A DNA stretch of 34,329 bases from Actinomycetota bacterium (lineage in GTDB: Bacteria; Actinomycetota; Acidimicrobiia; Acidimicrobiales; Ilumatobacteraceae). Position numbers and translations under genes: made by a program. Positions 7,444-15,506 of this stretch are shown in pieces; position 1 is the first letter of the stretch; every line of letters starts with the position of its first letter. The DNA is taken from the NCBI GenBank assembly GCA_017853685.1, contig JAFMJD010000009.1, forward strand, positions 1 through 34,329, given 5' to 3'. The notes below the pieces were generated by a model that worked only from the letters and a program-made list of their open reading frames with translations, was not told the DNA's origin and did no database searches.

Positions 7444-8748
7444 GTGCCCGGGCCGACCTTCCACAACATGGCCGACGCCGTGGCTGCCATTGGCCAGGCC
7501 GACACCCTGGCACTCCCGCTCGGGCCAGGGGTGCCCGGTGGCTTTCTGCATGCGCTCGGCGAGCGCGACGACTTCACTGCGCTCGAGGTGTTCGGCGCGC
7601 TGCTGCCCGACCTCTACCAACTCTTCATGCGCAGTGGCGTGCGCTACCGCAGTGGCTTCTTCGGACCCGCCGAACGCTTCCTGCGGGATTCGGGCGCCGA
7701 CATCGACTTCGTGCCCGCTGATTTCCGACGCTTCGAACCCATCCTCCAACACCTGCGCCCACGCGTCATGGCCACCGCCGGGGCGATGCCGGTGGACGGG
7801 TGGGTGAGCCTCTCGCTCCATGCCGGTGCGACCGTGGACGAGTTGCACCGTGCTGCCGCCGACCCCAGTCGCATCGTGGTGGTGGAGGTGAGCGAGCACT
7901 TCCCGCGCACACTGGGTGTGGAGCCCGACCACCCACATCGACTGCACGTCAGTGAGATCGACTTCTTGGTGGAGACCGACCGCAAACCGCTCGATCTCGC
8001 CGACACCGAACCCACCGATGCCGAGCGAGCGATCGCCGAGCACGCCATGCGTTTCTTCCACGACGGCTGCACGGTGCAGACCGGGATCGGCGGTATCCCG
8101 AACCAGATCGCTACACAGCTGGCGCTCGGTCCGTACAGCGATCTCGGCGTGCATTCCGAGATGTTCACCACCGGTCTCATGCGACTGCACCAGTCGGGAA
8201 AGGTCTCGAACCGCAAGAACAGCGAGTTCGACGGTTTCACTCCCACCACGTTCGCAGCGGGGATTCCCGATCTGTACCGATGGCTGCACAACAACACCGA
8301 CGTGCGCTTCCTGCCGGTTCGTCTGGTGAACTCACCCGAACGAATTGCGCGCAACCGCAACATGGTCTCCATCAACGGTGCGATGGCGGTGGACCTCTCG
8401 GGGCAGATCGTGGCGGACTCGGTGCTCGGCAAACAGTTCAGCGGAGTCGGTGGCCACGAAGATTTCGTGTCGGGTCCCGGACTGTCGGCGAGTGGTCGCA
8501 GTCTCATCTGCCTGCCGTCCACCACCGCCGTGGGCGGCACCGTGGTTTCGCGCATTGTCACCGAACTACCCACCGGCAGCGTGGTGTCCACTCCACGACA
8601 CCAGGTGGATGTGGTCATCACCGAGTTCGGTGCCGCAGAACTGCATGGACGCACGATCCGCGAACGCGCACGTGCACTTGCAGAGATCGGTCACCCAGAT
8701 TTTCGCGACGCCCTGCGCGCACGGGCCGAGCAGTGGCCCTCGGACTGA
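7444..8748 (+). CDS. Acetyl-CoA hydrolase / 4-hydroxybutyrate CoA-transferase-family protein
   Basis: A 434-aa CoA-transferase of the acetyl-CoA hydrolase/transferase type. It has the two-domain layout of that family, with VQTGIGGIPNQIA and LGVHSEMFTTGLM in the second half. The glutamate of HSEMF lies where the family carries its catalytic CoA-thioester-forming residue. NRNMVSINGAMAVDLSGQI, GVGGHEDFVSG and VVITEFGAAELHGRTIRERA near the C-terminus are also characteristic. The acyl substrate cannot be told from sequence. The frame is open back into the tRNA, so the true start must be later; GTG 7444 is the first plausible one and gives the normal family length. It is convergent with the oxidoreductase gene, 18 bp away. 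Confidence 0.88.
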   Translation: MPGPTFHNMADAVAAIGQADTLALPLGPGVPGGFLHALGERDDFTALEVFGALLPDLYQLFMRSGVRYRSGFFGPAERFLRDSGADIDFVPADFRRFEPILQHLRPRVMATAGAMPVDGWVSLSLHAGATVDELHRAAADPSRIVVVEVSEHFPRTLGVEPDHPHRLHVSEIDFLVETDRKPLDLADTEPTDAERAIAEHAMRFFHDGCTVQTGIGGIPNQIATQLALGPYSDLGVHSEMFTTGLMRLHQSGKVSNRKNSEFDGFTPTTFAAGIPDLYRWLHNNTDVRFLPVRLVNSPERIARNRNMVSINGAMAVDLSGQIVADSVLGKQFSGVGGHEDFVSGPGLSASGRSLICLPSTTAVGGTVVSRIVTELPTGSVVSTPRHQVDVVITEFGAAELHGRTIRERARALAEIGHPDFRDALRARAEQWPSD

Positions 8749-8766
8749 CGCTGCCGCTACTCGCTG

Positions 8767-9642
8767 CTACTGCACGCGCCGGATGACGCGCTCGGCGAAC
8801 TGCTCCATTGCTTCGGTGGGCGAGGGCTTCATCATCGTGAATGCCGGAACGATGATGCGTCCGACCCCGATCGATGCCATCTCCTGCACCGCACCCACCG
8901 GATCGTCGCCGAAGATGCCGGGATGTCCAGCAGAGAACTCGATCGCCGACGGATCACGGCCTGCCGCTGCCGCTGTCTGACGAACAATGTCGAAACTCTC
9001 GGCGAGCTCCGCAGGAGAGCCGCGCCCGGGGAAGAACCCATCACCGAGTCGACCGGCGCGCTCGGCCGCCGCGCGCGAGTGACCACCCACGACGATCGGC
9101 ACCGACGACTGCGCAGGTTTCGGATTGCTGGACACATTGGTGAAGCTGGCGAACCGTCCGCTGTACGACGCGTGATCACGCGCCCAGAGCGAACGAAGCA
9201 CCTCGATGTACTCATCGGTGCGCTGGCCCCGCGCATCCCACGGAACCCCGAGAGCGTCGAATTCCTCCTTGAGCCAACCCACACCGATGCCGAGCTCCAC
9301 TCGACCACCCGACAGATGGTCGAGGGTGGCCACCTCCTTCGCGAGCACCAACGGATTGCGCTGCGGGAGGATGAGGATCCCCGTGGCGAGGCGCAGCGTG
9401 GTGGTCACTGCAGCCACGTACGAGAGCCAGATCAGCGGATCGGGTATCGGGGTGGAGGGAGCAGCGGGCATCTTGCCGGTCGGGCTGTACGGATACGCAG
9501 ACTGGTAGCCGTCGGGGAAGATCACGTGTTCCACGGTCCAGAACGACTCGAATCCCGCCGCCTCGGCGGCACGAGCCGCCTCCACCGCGCCAGCCGGTTC
9601 GGACCAGCCCATCGTGTTTGCGAACACCACGCCGAATTTCAT
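8767..9642 (-). CDS. LLM-class (F420-type) flavin-dependent oxidoreductase
   Basis: A 291-aa luciferase-like TIM-barrel protein. It begins MKFGVVFANT and contains the subgroup signature ATGILILPQRNPLVLAKE followed by TLDHLSGGRVELGIGVGW, typical of actinobacterial F420-dependent oxidoreductases. IPIVVGGHS-type sequence (VPIVVGGHSRAAAERAGRLGDG) marks the next strand of the barrel. Cofactor F420 rather than FMN is likely from the family and host, but the sequence alone does not prove it, and the substrate is unknown. The start at 9642 fits the family; upstream in-frame ATGs at 9660 and 9702 would run into the methyltransferase promoter region. It is divergent from the methyltransferase, with 58 bp between start codons. 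Confidence 0.9.
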   Translation of the reverse strand: MKFGVVFANTMGWSEPAGAVEAARAAEAAGFESFWTVEHVIFPDGYQSAYPYSPTGKMPAAPSTPIPDPLIWLSYVAAVTTTLRLATGILILPQRNPLVLAKEVATLDHLSGGRVELGIGVGWLKEEFDALGVPWDARGQRTDEYIEVLRSLWARDHASYSGRFASFTNVSSNPKPAQSSVPIVVGGHSRAAAERAGRLGDGFFPGRGSPAELAESFDIVRQTAAAAGRDPSAIEFSAGHPGIFGDDPVGAVQEMASIGVGRIIVPAFTMMKPSPTEAMEQFAERVIRRVQ

Positions 9643-9648
9643 GCGGGG

Positions 9649-9693
9649 AACGTAGTGCATCGTGAAACGCTGCGCGCGTGAGTCTCGTACGCT
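9649..9693. promoter_or_regulatory. Divergent leaderless-type promoters
   Basis: On the minus strand TACGTT (9654-9649) ends 6 nt before the oxidoreductase ATG. On the plus strand TACGCT (9688-9693) ends 7 nt before the methyltransferase ATG at 9701. Neither gene has a Shine-Dalgarno in its remaining leader. Both hexamers fit the actinobacterial -10 consensus TANNNT, and their position predicts transcripts starting at or next to the start codons. The -35 regions are not clear. Confidence 0.5.
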
Positions 9694-9700
9694 GGGCCGC

Positions 9701-11140
9701 ATGGAGCCGCGGCGCAGGACCTCGACATCGAACTTCGGTGTCGGCGCCCGCGAGAGCCACGATGCGTCGGCGTTCTACGGACGATTCCGTCCTCCGAATC
9801 TGTCCGATGACAACACCGTGCTGCCACCACATCCCGTGGACCAGCCGTTCGTGTGCGGCGATGCCCGACGTATGGACACCGTGGACGATGGCAGTGTGGC
9901 GCTCGTGGTGACCTCGCCTCCCTATTTCGCCGGCAAGCAGTACGAGGAAGAACTCGAACGCGACGGCGTGCCCGCTACGTACCTCGAGTATCTGCAACTG
10001 CTCACCGATGTCTTTGCCGAGTGCGTTCGGAAACTCGAGCCCGGCGGCCGTCTCGCCGTGAATGTGGCCAACCTCGGGCGCAAGCCCTACCGAAGCCTCG
10101 CCGCCGACGTGATCCACATCCTCGAACACGATCTCGGTCTGCTGCTGCGCGGTGAACTGGTGTGGCAGAAGGGTGAGGGTGCGAGTGGTTCGTGCGCGTG
10201 GGGTTCGTTCCGCAGTCCGTCGAATCCGGTGCTGCGTGACCTCACCGAGCGCGTCATCATCGCAAGCAAGGGGCGCTTCGATCGCGCCCGCTCAGTGTCC
10301 CAGCGCGCCAAAGAGGGTTTGCCGCACGAAGCGTCGATGACCACCGACGATTTCCTCGCGCTCACACTCGATGTGTGGTCGCTGCCGCCCGAGAGCGCCC
10401 GCAGAGTGGGCCACCCCGCACCTTTCCCGGTGGAACTCCCCGAACAACTCATCCGGCTCTACACCTTCGTGGACGACCTCGTGCTCGACCCGTTCATGGG
10501 GAGCGGCAGCACGCTTGCTGCAGCCGCCCGACTCGGACGCCGCTACGTGGGATACGACCTCGATCCCTCGTACGTGGAACTGGCTCGTCAGCGCGTGACC
10601 TCGACAATCGAGGCGAGCGCGCCGGACTCGAATGACACCCCCATCACCAACATCGCGAACGTGGGCGACGCCACCGACATGGACGACCCAGTGGACGCGC
10701 TCGGCGCTGGCAAGTCAGCAGCCAACGTGGCCGAGGCGGTGCTCACATCGCTCGGTGTCACCATCGAACGCGCCAATGTGCGCGTGCCGCGCAGCGGCGT
10801 GGTGATGTCGTTCCACGGGCTGGACCGCCTCGGTCGACCTTGGTACTTCGATGTGGTGGGGCCGTACACGAGTCTGCGGGGCGGCATGTCCCGGACCGAG
10901 ACAGTGTGGCGCGCCGTCGGTCGGGCGACGGCCGTGCGCGCCAGCGCGCCCGACGTGCCCGTGGTACTGCTCACCACCGAACTCCCTCGACCGGGCAGTG
11001 ACGCCGATCAAGCCCTGCGTGCTGCACTCCCCGAACCGGTCACCGATGTGGTGAACCTCACCGACCGCGCAGACCGGAGCCGACTCTCGGTGCTGCTGGG
11101 CGGATCGGCCCCCGCACCTGGTGAGGCCGGTCACCGGTAA
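9701..11140 (+). CDS. Solitary DNA methyltransferase (TSPPY type) with extra C-terminal domain
   Basis: A 479-aa amino-methyltransferase. The catalytic motif TSPPY is at 71-75, and the AdoMet-binding motif DPFMGSGST at 263-271 follows it. This order is that of the beta class, whose members make N4-methylcytosine or N6-methyladenine. The N-terminus (SNFGVGARESHDASAFYGRF) looks conserved but is of unknown role. The last 110 residues, from about 369, form a separate alpha/beta region with PWYFDVVGPYT and MSRTETVWRAVGRATAV that is not part of a standard methylase. No restriction endonuclease or specificity gene lies beside it, so it is probably an orphan methylase. The ATG at 9701 is chosen over the upstream 9662 because of the promoter-like TACGCT and the family-like N-terminus. 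Confidence 0.85.
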   Translation: MEPRRRTSTSNFGVGARESHDASAFYGRFRPPNLSDDNTVLPPHPVDQPFVCGDARRMDTVDDGSVALVVTSPPYFAGKQYEEELERDGVPATYLEYLQLLTDVFAECVRKLEPGGRLAVNVANLGRKPYRSLAADVIHILEHDLGLLLRGELVWQKGEGASGSCAWGSFRSPSNPVLRDLTERVIIASKGRFDRARSVSQRAKEGLPHEASMTTDDFLALTLDVWSLPPESARRVGHPAPFPVELPEQLIRLYTFVDDLVLDPFMGSGSTLAAAARLGRRYVGYDLDPSYVELARQRVTSTIEASAPDSNDTPITNIANVGDATDMDDPVDALGAGKSAANVAEAVLTSLGVTIERANVRVPRSGVVMSFHGLDRLGRPWYFDVVGPYTSLRGGMSRTETVWRAVGRATAVRASAPDVPVVLLTTELPRPGSDADQALRAALPEPVTDVVNLTDRADRSRLSVLLGGSAPAPGEAGHR

Positions 11141-11229
11141 GCCCGACATCCACGGATTTTTCCGTCATGTAACCGAAATATTGCGGCGAACCGTGGTGGA
11201 CTCGTTGCTCGTTGTGGGAAAATGGCCGG

Positions 11230-13242
11230 ATGCTGCAGCGGCCCGCCCCCCGCCTCCGTCGGCGCGCGGCGACCGGGGTGGCAGTCGGACTGCTGGTCAC
11301 CATGGGGACGATGTGGGCGCCCCACACCCCCGGCGTGCCCGCCGCCGATGCCAGCACGGTGGAGCCCGGATCCGCAATGTCGGCCATCACCTCGGCGCCG
11401 GTTCGCCCGCCGTTGTGCACCGAGGAGCAGATCGCCGCAGTGGACTTCGACAACTGCGCGCTCATGTTCGATGGCAATCCCACCGATCATGGCTTTCCCG
11501 CTCCGCCCTTCCCGGGGAACCAGTTCATCATCACGCCAGTCACCGCCGACGAGTGGACACCGCTCACCGTCGGCGCAAGCGGTCCCATCGTCACCGTGCT
11601 GCAGGAAAAATTGAAAGCGACGACTCCGCTCATCACCCAGGACGGCAAGTTCGGCTCGCAGACAGCGACAGCGGTGAAGAAAGCCCAGGAGACCCTCAGC
11701 CTCCCCCAGACCGGCGTGGTCGATGCCGCCACGGCAGCAGCACTCGACATGCTCGTGCGCGCCGAACTCGGTGCCTACCCGCCGCCGGGATTCGTCTGGA
11801 CCGGGAACGACTACAACAATTCACCGGCGCTCGCCGAGTGGGAGAAGCGACTCGTACGCGGCACGGTGCGCACCGACCCCATCGCCTCCGCGTTGTTCGA
11901 GGGGTTCTTGGCTGACCTGCGTCGTGGAACGTTCCGCCTCGATCAGGCGGGTACGTACTCGTTCCGGTGCACTGCCACCACGGTGCGCAACTGCAAGGGC
12001 ATCGGCATGTCGAGCCTCTCGTACCACGCCTGGGGACTCGCCGTCGACGTGAACTACACGGCTAATCCGCTGCAGCAGGTGTATCACTCCACCGATGCAT
12101 GCGCCGCAAACGTGAAGATGAACATTCCTGATTGGGTGCTCAAGACAGCGCAGCACTGGGGAATGTTCTGGGGCGGTTGGTATTCGTGTCCGAAGGCGGG
12201 CCAACGCTCTGTTTTCAAAGATCCGCACCACTTCGAGTTCCGTGGTACGCCGGCAACTGCGGCCGCGATCATTGCGAAGAACTCTGCGGAGGGCGCAGCG
12301 CGCGCTTGGGTTCCCGAACTCGAGGACCTGTTGCTGAGTTGTGGTGACCGAGGTGCTTCGGTGCTGCGTATCCGAGAACTCCTCCCCGCCGACTACCGGC
12401 CCACCGAAGTCGCATCGGCCCAAACGACGTTCACCGCAACGCTCGCAGCGTCGATTGCCAAGTGGCAGGCGGACAACAACCTTCCCGCAACCGGTGCGTT
12501 CGATGCCGCAACTGCCACTGCGCTCGGCCTGACCGTTCGGCACACCGAGGTGTTCCCGGTGCTGCACCTCAACTCGTGCGGCGACGCCGTCAAGGCGCTG
12601 CAGACCAAACTCGGCCTCACGGTGACGGGCACCTTCGGCACCACCACCATGAACACGCTGCGTTCATGGCAACTCTCCAACCGACTCCCACCCACTGGCG
12701 TGACCGACACCCGAACGTCGCGGGCACTCGGTCTGGCGCTCGCCACACCCGAACCCCCACCGAGTACCACGGTGCCGGTCTCCTCGGGCGACCCACCGAC
12801 TGACTCCACCGGCCCACCGATCTTGCGAGCGGCAATCCCGCTGTCGTTCGGTGCCCGCAATGCTTCGGTCTCGGCCCTCCAGCGTGCGCTGACAGCAGCC
12901 GGGTACGTCACCCCGGTGACGGGACGATTCGGCACCACCACGCTGCGAAACCTGCGGGCGTTCCAGGCAGCGAACAAGTTGCGGCTCAGCTCGACGGTGT
13001 CACTGGGTGCAGCGCAATTGCTCGGCTTGACGCCCACTCCGAAACTGCCGGTGCGGTACGGCCAAACCGGTGACCAGGTACGACTCGTGCAGCGGGCGCT
13101 GCGAGACCGGGGAGTGAACCTGCGCGTCGACGGGCGCTTCGGCTGGGCCACCCGGCGAGCAGTCATTGCCTTCCAGCGATCGGCCGGCATCAAGGTGACC
13201 GCCATCGTGGACTCGGCCACCGCCCGGGCCCTCGGCTGGTGA
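11230..13242 (+). CDS. Exported VanY-like D,D-carboxypeptidase with five peptidoglycan-binding repeats
   Basis: A 670-aa secreted protein. Its arginine-rich n-region and hydrophobic core (TGVAVGLLVTMGTMWA) form a signal peptide. A first PG_binding_1-like repeat spans about 107-176. An M15 (VanY-type) peptidase domain follows at about 220-340, with SYHAWGLAVDVN (H266, D273) and DPHHFEF (H334) as the zinc-site residues. Four more PG_binding_1-like repeats lie at about 365-434, 441-503, 535-600 and 604-670, each with a V..LQ..L core and a G.FG..T helix turn. A Pro/Ser/Thr linker lies near 505-530. It should trim D-Ala from cell-wall stem peptides. ATG 11230 is used; GAAAAT ending six bases upstream may be a -10 box for a leaderless mRNA. 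An in-frame TTG at 11212 is less likely. Confidence 0.88.
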   Translation: MLQRPAPRLRRRAATGVAVGLLVTMGTMWAPHTPGVPAADASTVEPGSAMSAITSAPVRPPLCTEEQIAAVDFDNCALMFDGNPTDHGFPAPPFPGNQFIITPVTADEWTPLTVGASGPIVTVLQEKLKATTPLITQDGKFGSQTATAVKKAQETLSLPQTGVVDAATAAALDMLVRAELGAYPPPGFVWTGNDYNNSPALAEWEKRLVRGTVRTDPIASALFEGFLADLRRGTFRLDQAGTYSFRCTATTVRNCKGIGMSSLSYHAWGLAVDVNYTANPLQQVYHSTDACAANVKMNIPDWVLKTAQHWGMFWGGWYSCPKAGQRSVFKDPHHFEFRGTPATAAAIIAKNSAEGAARAWVPELEDLLLSCGDRGASVLRIRELLPADYRPTEVASAQTTFTATLAASIAKWQADNNLPATGAFDAATATALGLTVRHTEVFPVLHLNSCGDAVKALQTKLGLTVTGTFGTTTMNTLRSWQLSNRLPPTGVTDTRTSRALGLALATPEPPPSTTVPVSSGDPPTDSTGPPILRAAIPLSFGARNASVSALQRALTAAGYVTPVTGRFGTTTLRNLRAFQAANKLRLSSTVSLGAAQLLGLTPTPKLPVRYGQTGDQVRLVQRALRDRGVNLRVDGRFGWATRRAVIAFQRSAGIKVTAIVDSATARALGW

Positions 13243-13302
13243 CCGGCGGCCCGTCGGGCTGTCATGAAATTGGGTACAGGGATCTACAGATTGCTGCGGT
13301 AG

Positions 13303-13325
13303 GGCGACATTTGTCGCCTTATCCT
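13303..13325 (+). promoter_or_regulatory. Probable TetR operator overlapping a promoter
   Basis: GGCGACATTTGTCGCC (13303-13318) is a perfect 7+2+7 inverted repeat. It is followed one base later by TATCCT (13320-13325), a good -10 box, 25 bp before the TetR-family start. The palindrome covers the spacer between -35 and -10, the usual place for a TetR autorepressor site. Confidence 0.65.
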
Positions 13326-13350
13326 GACTGGCTGAGCCTCCGAGGTGCCC

Positions 13351-13983
13351 ATGTTGGTCAAACGTCGCTCCCCGCGTCAGGAAACATCCATTCACCCGAC
13401 CAAGACCGCGCTGATCGCCACCGTGGTGTCCATGCTCGACGCCATGTCGGTCGAAGAGATCACGTGCGATGCCGTACTGGCAGCATCGGGAATCTCTCGG
13501 GGATCGCTCTACTACCACTTCTCCGACTTCAGCGATCTGGTGGAACACGCACTAGCTGTTCGCTTCCGGTCGGCAGCGGATGTGTCGATCGCTGCCATGG
13601 CAACGGCGGTGAACCAGTCCGGGTCACGGGAAGACTTCCGTGACCGGCTGCTCGAGGTGGCCCATTCCATCGGCGCGACGATTCCATCGGCAGACCATCT
13701 CGAGCGTGCCGTTCCGTTCGCGGCCGCGGCGAGCAGCGAACGATTCCGCGTCACGCTCAGCGCGGAACAACAACGCTTGACCGACGCATACACCGACGCC
13801 ATCAGTGCTGCACAGGAACGCGGGTGGGTCTCACGTGAGGTGCACGCCCGAACGGTGGCGGTGCTGATACAGGCAGTCGGTCTCGGACGAGTGGTGGACG
13901 CCGTGTCACCCAACCCCATGGCCATCGTCGAGTGGGATCGGCTGATACGGCGCGTCTTCGACAGCGCAATCACGAACGACTAG
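13351..13983 (+). CDS. TetR-family transcriptional regulator
   Basis: A 210-aa TetR-type repressor. The N-terminal helix-turn-helix is ITCDAVLAASGISRGSLYYHFSDFSDLVEHA, with the family hallmark LYYHF. The rest is an all-helical ligand/dimerisation domain without a recognisable ligand signature. ATG 13351 is preferred because GAGG sits five bases upstream; GTG 13345 overlaps that ribosome-binding site and would add two residues. A palindromic operator lies just upstream, so it is likely autoregulated. The closest downstream gene is the glycosyltransferase-like membrane protein 62 bp away, a possible second target. The ligand is unknown. Confidence 0.9.
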   Translation: MLVKRRSPRQETSIHPTKTALIATVVSMLDAMSVEEITCDAVLAASGISRGSLYYHFSDFSDLVEHALAVRFRSAADVSIAAMATAVNQSGSREDFRDRLLEVAHSIGATIPSADHLERAVPFAAAASSERFRVTLSAEQQRLTDAYTDAISAAQERGWVSREVHARTVAVLIQAVGLGRVVDAVSPNPMAIVEWDRLIRRVFDSAITND

Positions 13984-14033
13984 CACGCTACGCACCGAGG
14001 TCCGGGCGTCGGCAGGTAAACGCTGCATCGCAG

Positions 14034-14039
14034 TACCCT
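14034..14039 (+). promoter_or_regulatory. Possible -10 box of a leaderless membrane-protein mRNA
   Basis: TACCCT ends 6 nt before the GTG at 14046, and no Shine-Dalgarno precedes that start. The layout matches other genes in this window in which a TANNNT-like box sits six to eight bases before the start codon. Confidence 0.4.
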
Positions 14040-14045
14040 CCAGAC

Positions 14046-15464
14046 GTGGCGAAGCGACGACGGAGATCCCTCAGCCCCACCGCATGGTGGGGAGCGCCGA
14101 TAGTCGCTTCGGTGTTCGTCGTGGTGTTCGCGTTGCTGAACAACGGCCGGCACTCCATGTGGTTCGACGAGACCTACTCGGTGTCGTTCGCCGAGCGCGC
14201 GATCAAACCACTGTTGTACGAATTGGCCAACGACGAGGCCAACATGGGGCCCTATTACCTCACGCTCTGGGCCTGGCGACATCTCGGCACGAGCGACGTG
14301 TGGCTGCGGAGCCTGTCGATGGTGTGGACCGTGGCTGCGCTCTGGATCGTATGGGGCATCACACGGCGCTGGGCGAACAACCCAACAGCGGCCGTCGCTG
14401 TGGGCATGTTGGCACTGAACCCGTTCATGCTGTCGTGGACGGTTCAGGCGCGCGGATACACCATGGTGGTTGCCCTCAGTGCAACAAGCCTGTGGCTTGC
14501 CGACCGTGTACGCACGACAACCTCGGTGCCGTATTCGGTGGCATTCGGTCTCACCGCTGCCATTCTCGTGGCCACCAATCTGGCTGCGCTCTTCATCGTC
14601 GTGGCCGAAGTGTGTTGTTTGCTCGCATTCGGCAACCGCAAGCGGCTCGTCTTCCCGCTCGGGGTCGGTGCGCTGGTGAGCGCGGTGCTCTTTGCCCCGT
14701 TCGGCTATTCGTTCCTCACCAATCGCAGACAGGTTCGCTGGATCCCGGAACTGTCGTGGCACTCGTTCGGGGCATCGACCACCCGGGCGATGGGCGGACC
14801 GCTGGCAGCCACGGCCATTGCGCTCGGTTTGGTGGCGCTCGCGACATCCATGCGCTCACCGGCACAGCGACCCCGTGGCGCGATGATCCTCGCCTCGGTG
14901 ATTGTGGGTCTACTGGGCGTCGCCCTCTTCAGCCTCGTGATCCAACCCCTCTACATCCATCGTTATCTCATCGGCGTGCTGCCGATCGCCACAGTGGGTT
15001 CCGCCATGGGCTTGCACGCAATGAGCGGTCAACGCATGCGTCACATCGGCCTGGTGCTGCTCCCCACGCTCGTACTCGTCGGTGCCGTCGTCGATCCATC
15101 GGCTACCACACAGTCAACGCTCGAGGACTTCCGGCGTGCGGCTCGCCTCGTCGATGCGCGAATCGCCGAGGGTGACTCGGTCATCGATGTAGACGGTCAC
15201 ACAGAGATCACCCTCGGGCGTTACCTCGAACCGCGCACGTCCGTCGTGCCGATCCTGCCGACCGGCGACCCGCAACAGCCATACGGACTCGGAGGGATCG
15301 ATACCGAACCAAGTCGGGTGTGGTTGGTGCTGCGTGACGCAAGCTTCGACACCGACGCTGCCGCACGTGAACGACTCGCGTGGATCACTGCGCTGTATCC
15401 CGCAGTTTCGCAACGGTGGGAACTGACGGGCATCAACCTCGAGCTACGTCGCCGCGAGCGCTGA
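14046..15464 (+). CDS. Polytopic glycosyltransferase-like membrane protein (PMT/GT39-type fold)
   Basis: A 472-aa integral membrane protein. After a basic cytoplasmic start (AKRRRRS) and a first membrane helix comes SMWFDETYSVSFA. The Asp-Glu in the first extracytoplasmic loop is the hallmark of polyprenyl-phosphate-sugar-dependent glycosyltransferases of the PMT/ArnT/GT39 type. About nine further hydrophobic segments follow to residue 350, then a soluble C-terminal domain of about 110 residues (STLEDFRRAARLVDARIAEGDSV). Such enzymes transfer a sugar from a lipid carrier to protein or cell-envelope glycan outside the membrane; donor and acceptor are unknown. The GTG at 14046 is chosen because the upstream frame overlaps tetR. 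It is convergent with the 1448-aa gene, 42 bp away. Confidence 0.75.
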   Translation: MAKRRRRSLSPTAWWGAPIVASVFVVVFALLNNGRHSMWFDETYSVSFAERAIKPLLYELANDEANMGPYYLTLWAWRHLGTSDVWLRSLSMVWTVAALWIVWGITRRWANNPTAAVAVGMLALNPFMLSWTVQARGYTMVVALSATSLWLADRVRTTTSVPYSVAFGLTAAILVATNLAALFIVVAEVCCLLAFGNRKRLVFPLGVGALVSAVLFAPFGYSFLTNRRQVRWIPELSWHSFGASTTRAMGGPLAATAIALGLVALATSMRSPAQRPRGAMILASVIVGLLGVALFSLVIQPLYIHRYLIGVLPIATVGSAMGLHAMSGQRMRHIGLVLLPTLVLVGAVVDPSATTQSTLEDFRRAARLVDARIAEGDSVIDVDGHTEITLGRYLEPRTSVVPILPTGDPQQPYGLGGIDTEPSRVWLVLRDASFDTDAAARERLAWITALYPAVSQRWELTGINLELRRRER

Positions 15465-15506
15465 ACCGCGAAACGTCTCGAACGGAACGCACCGTCCTGA
15501 TGGACA

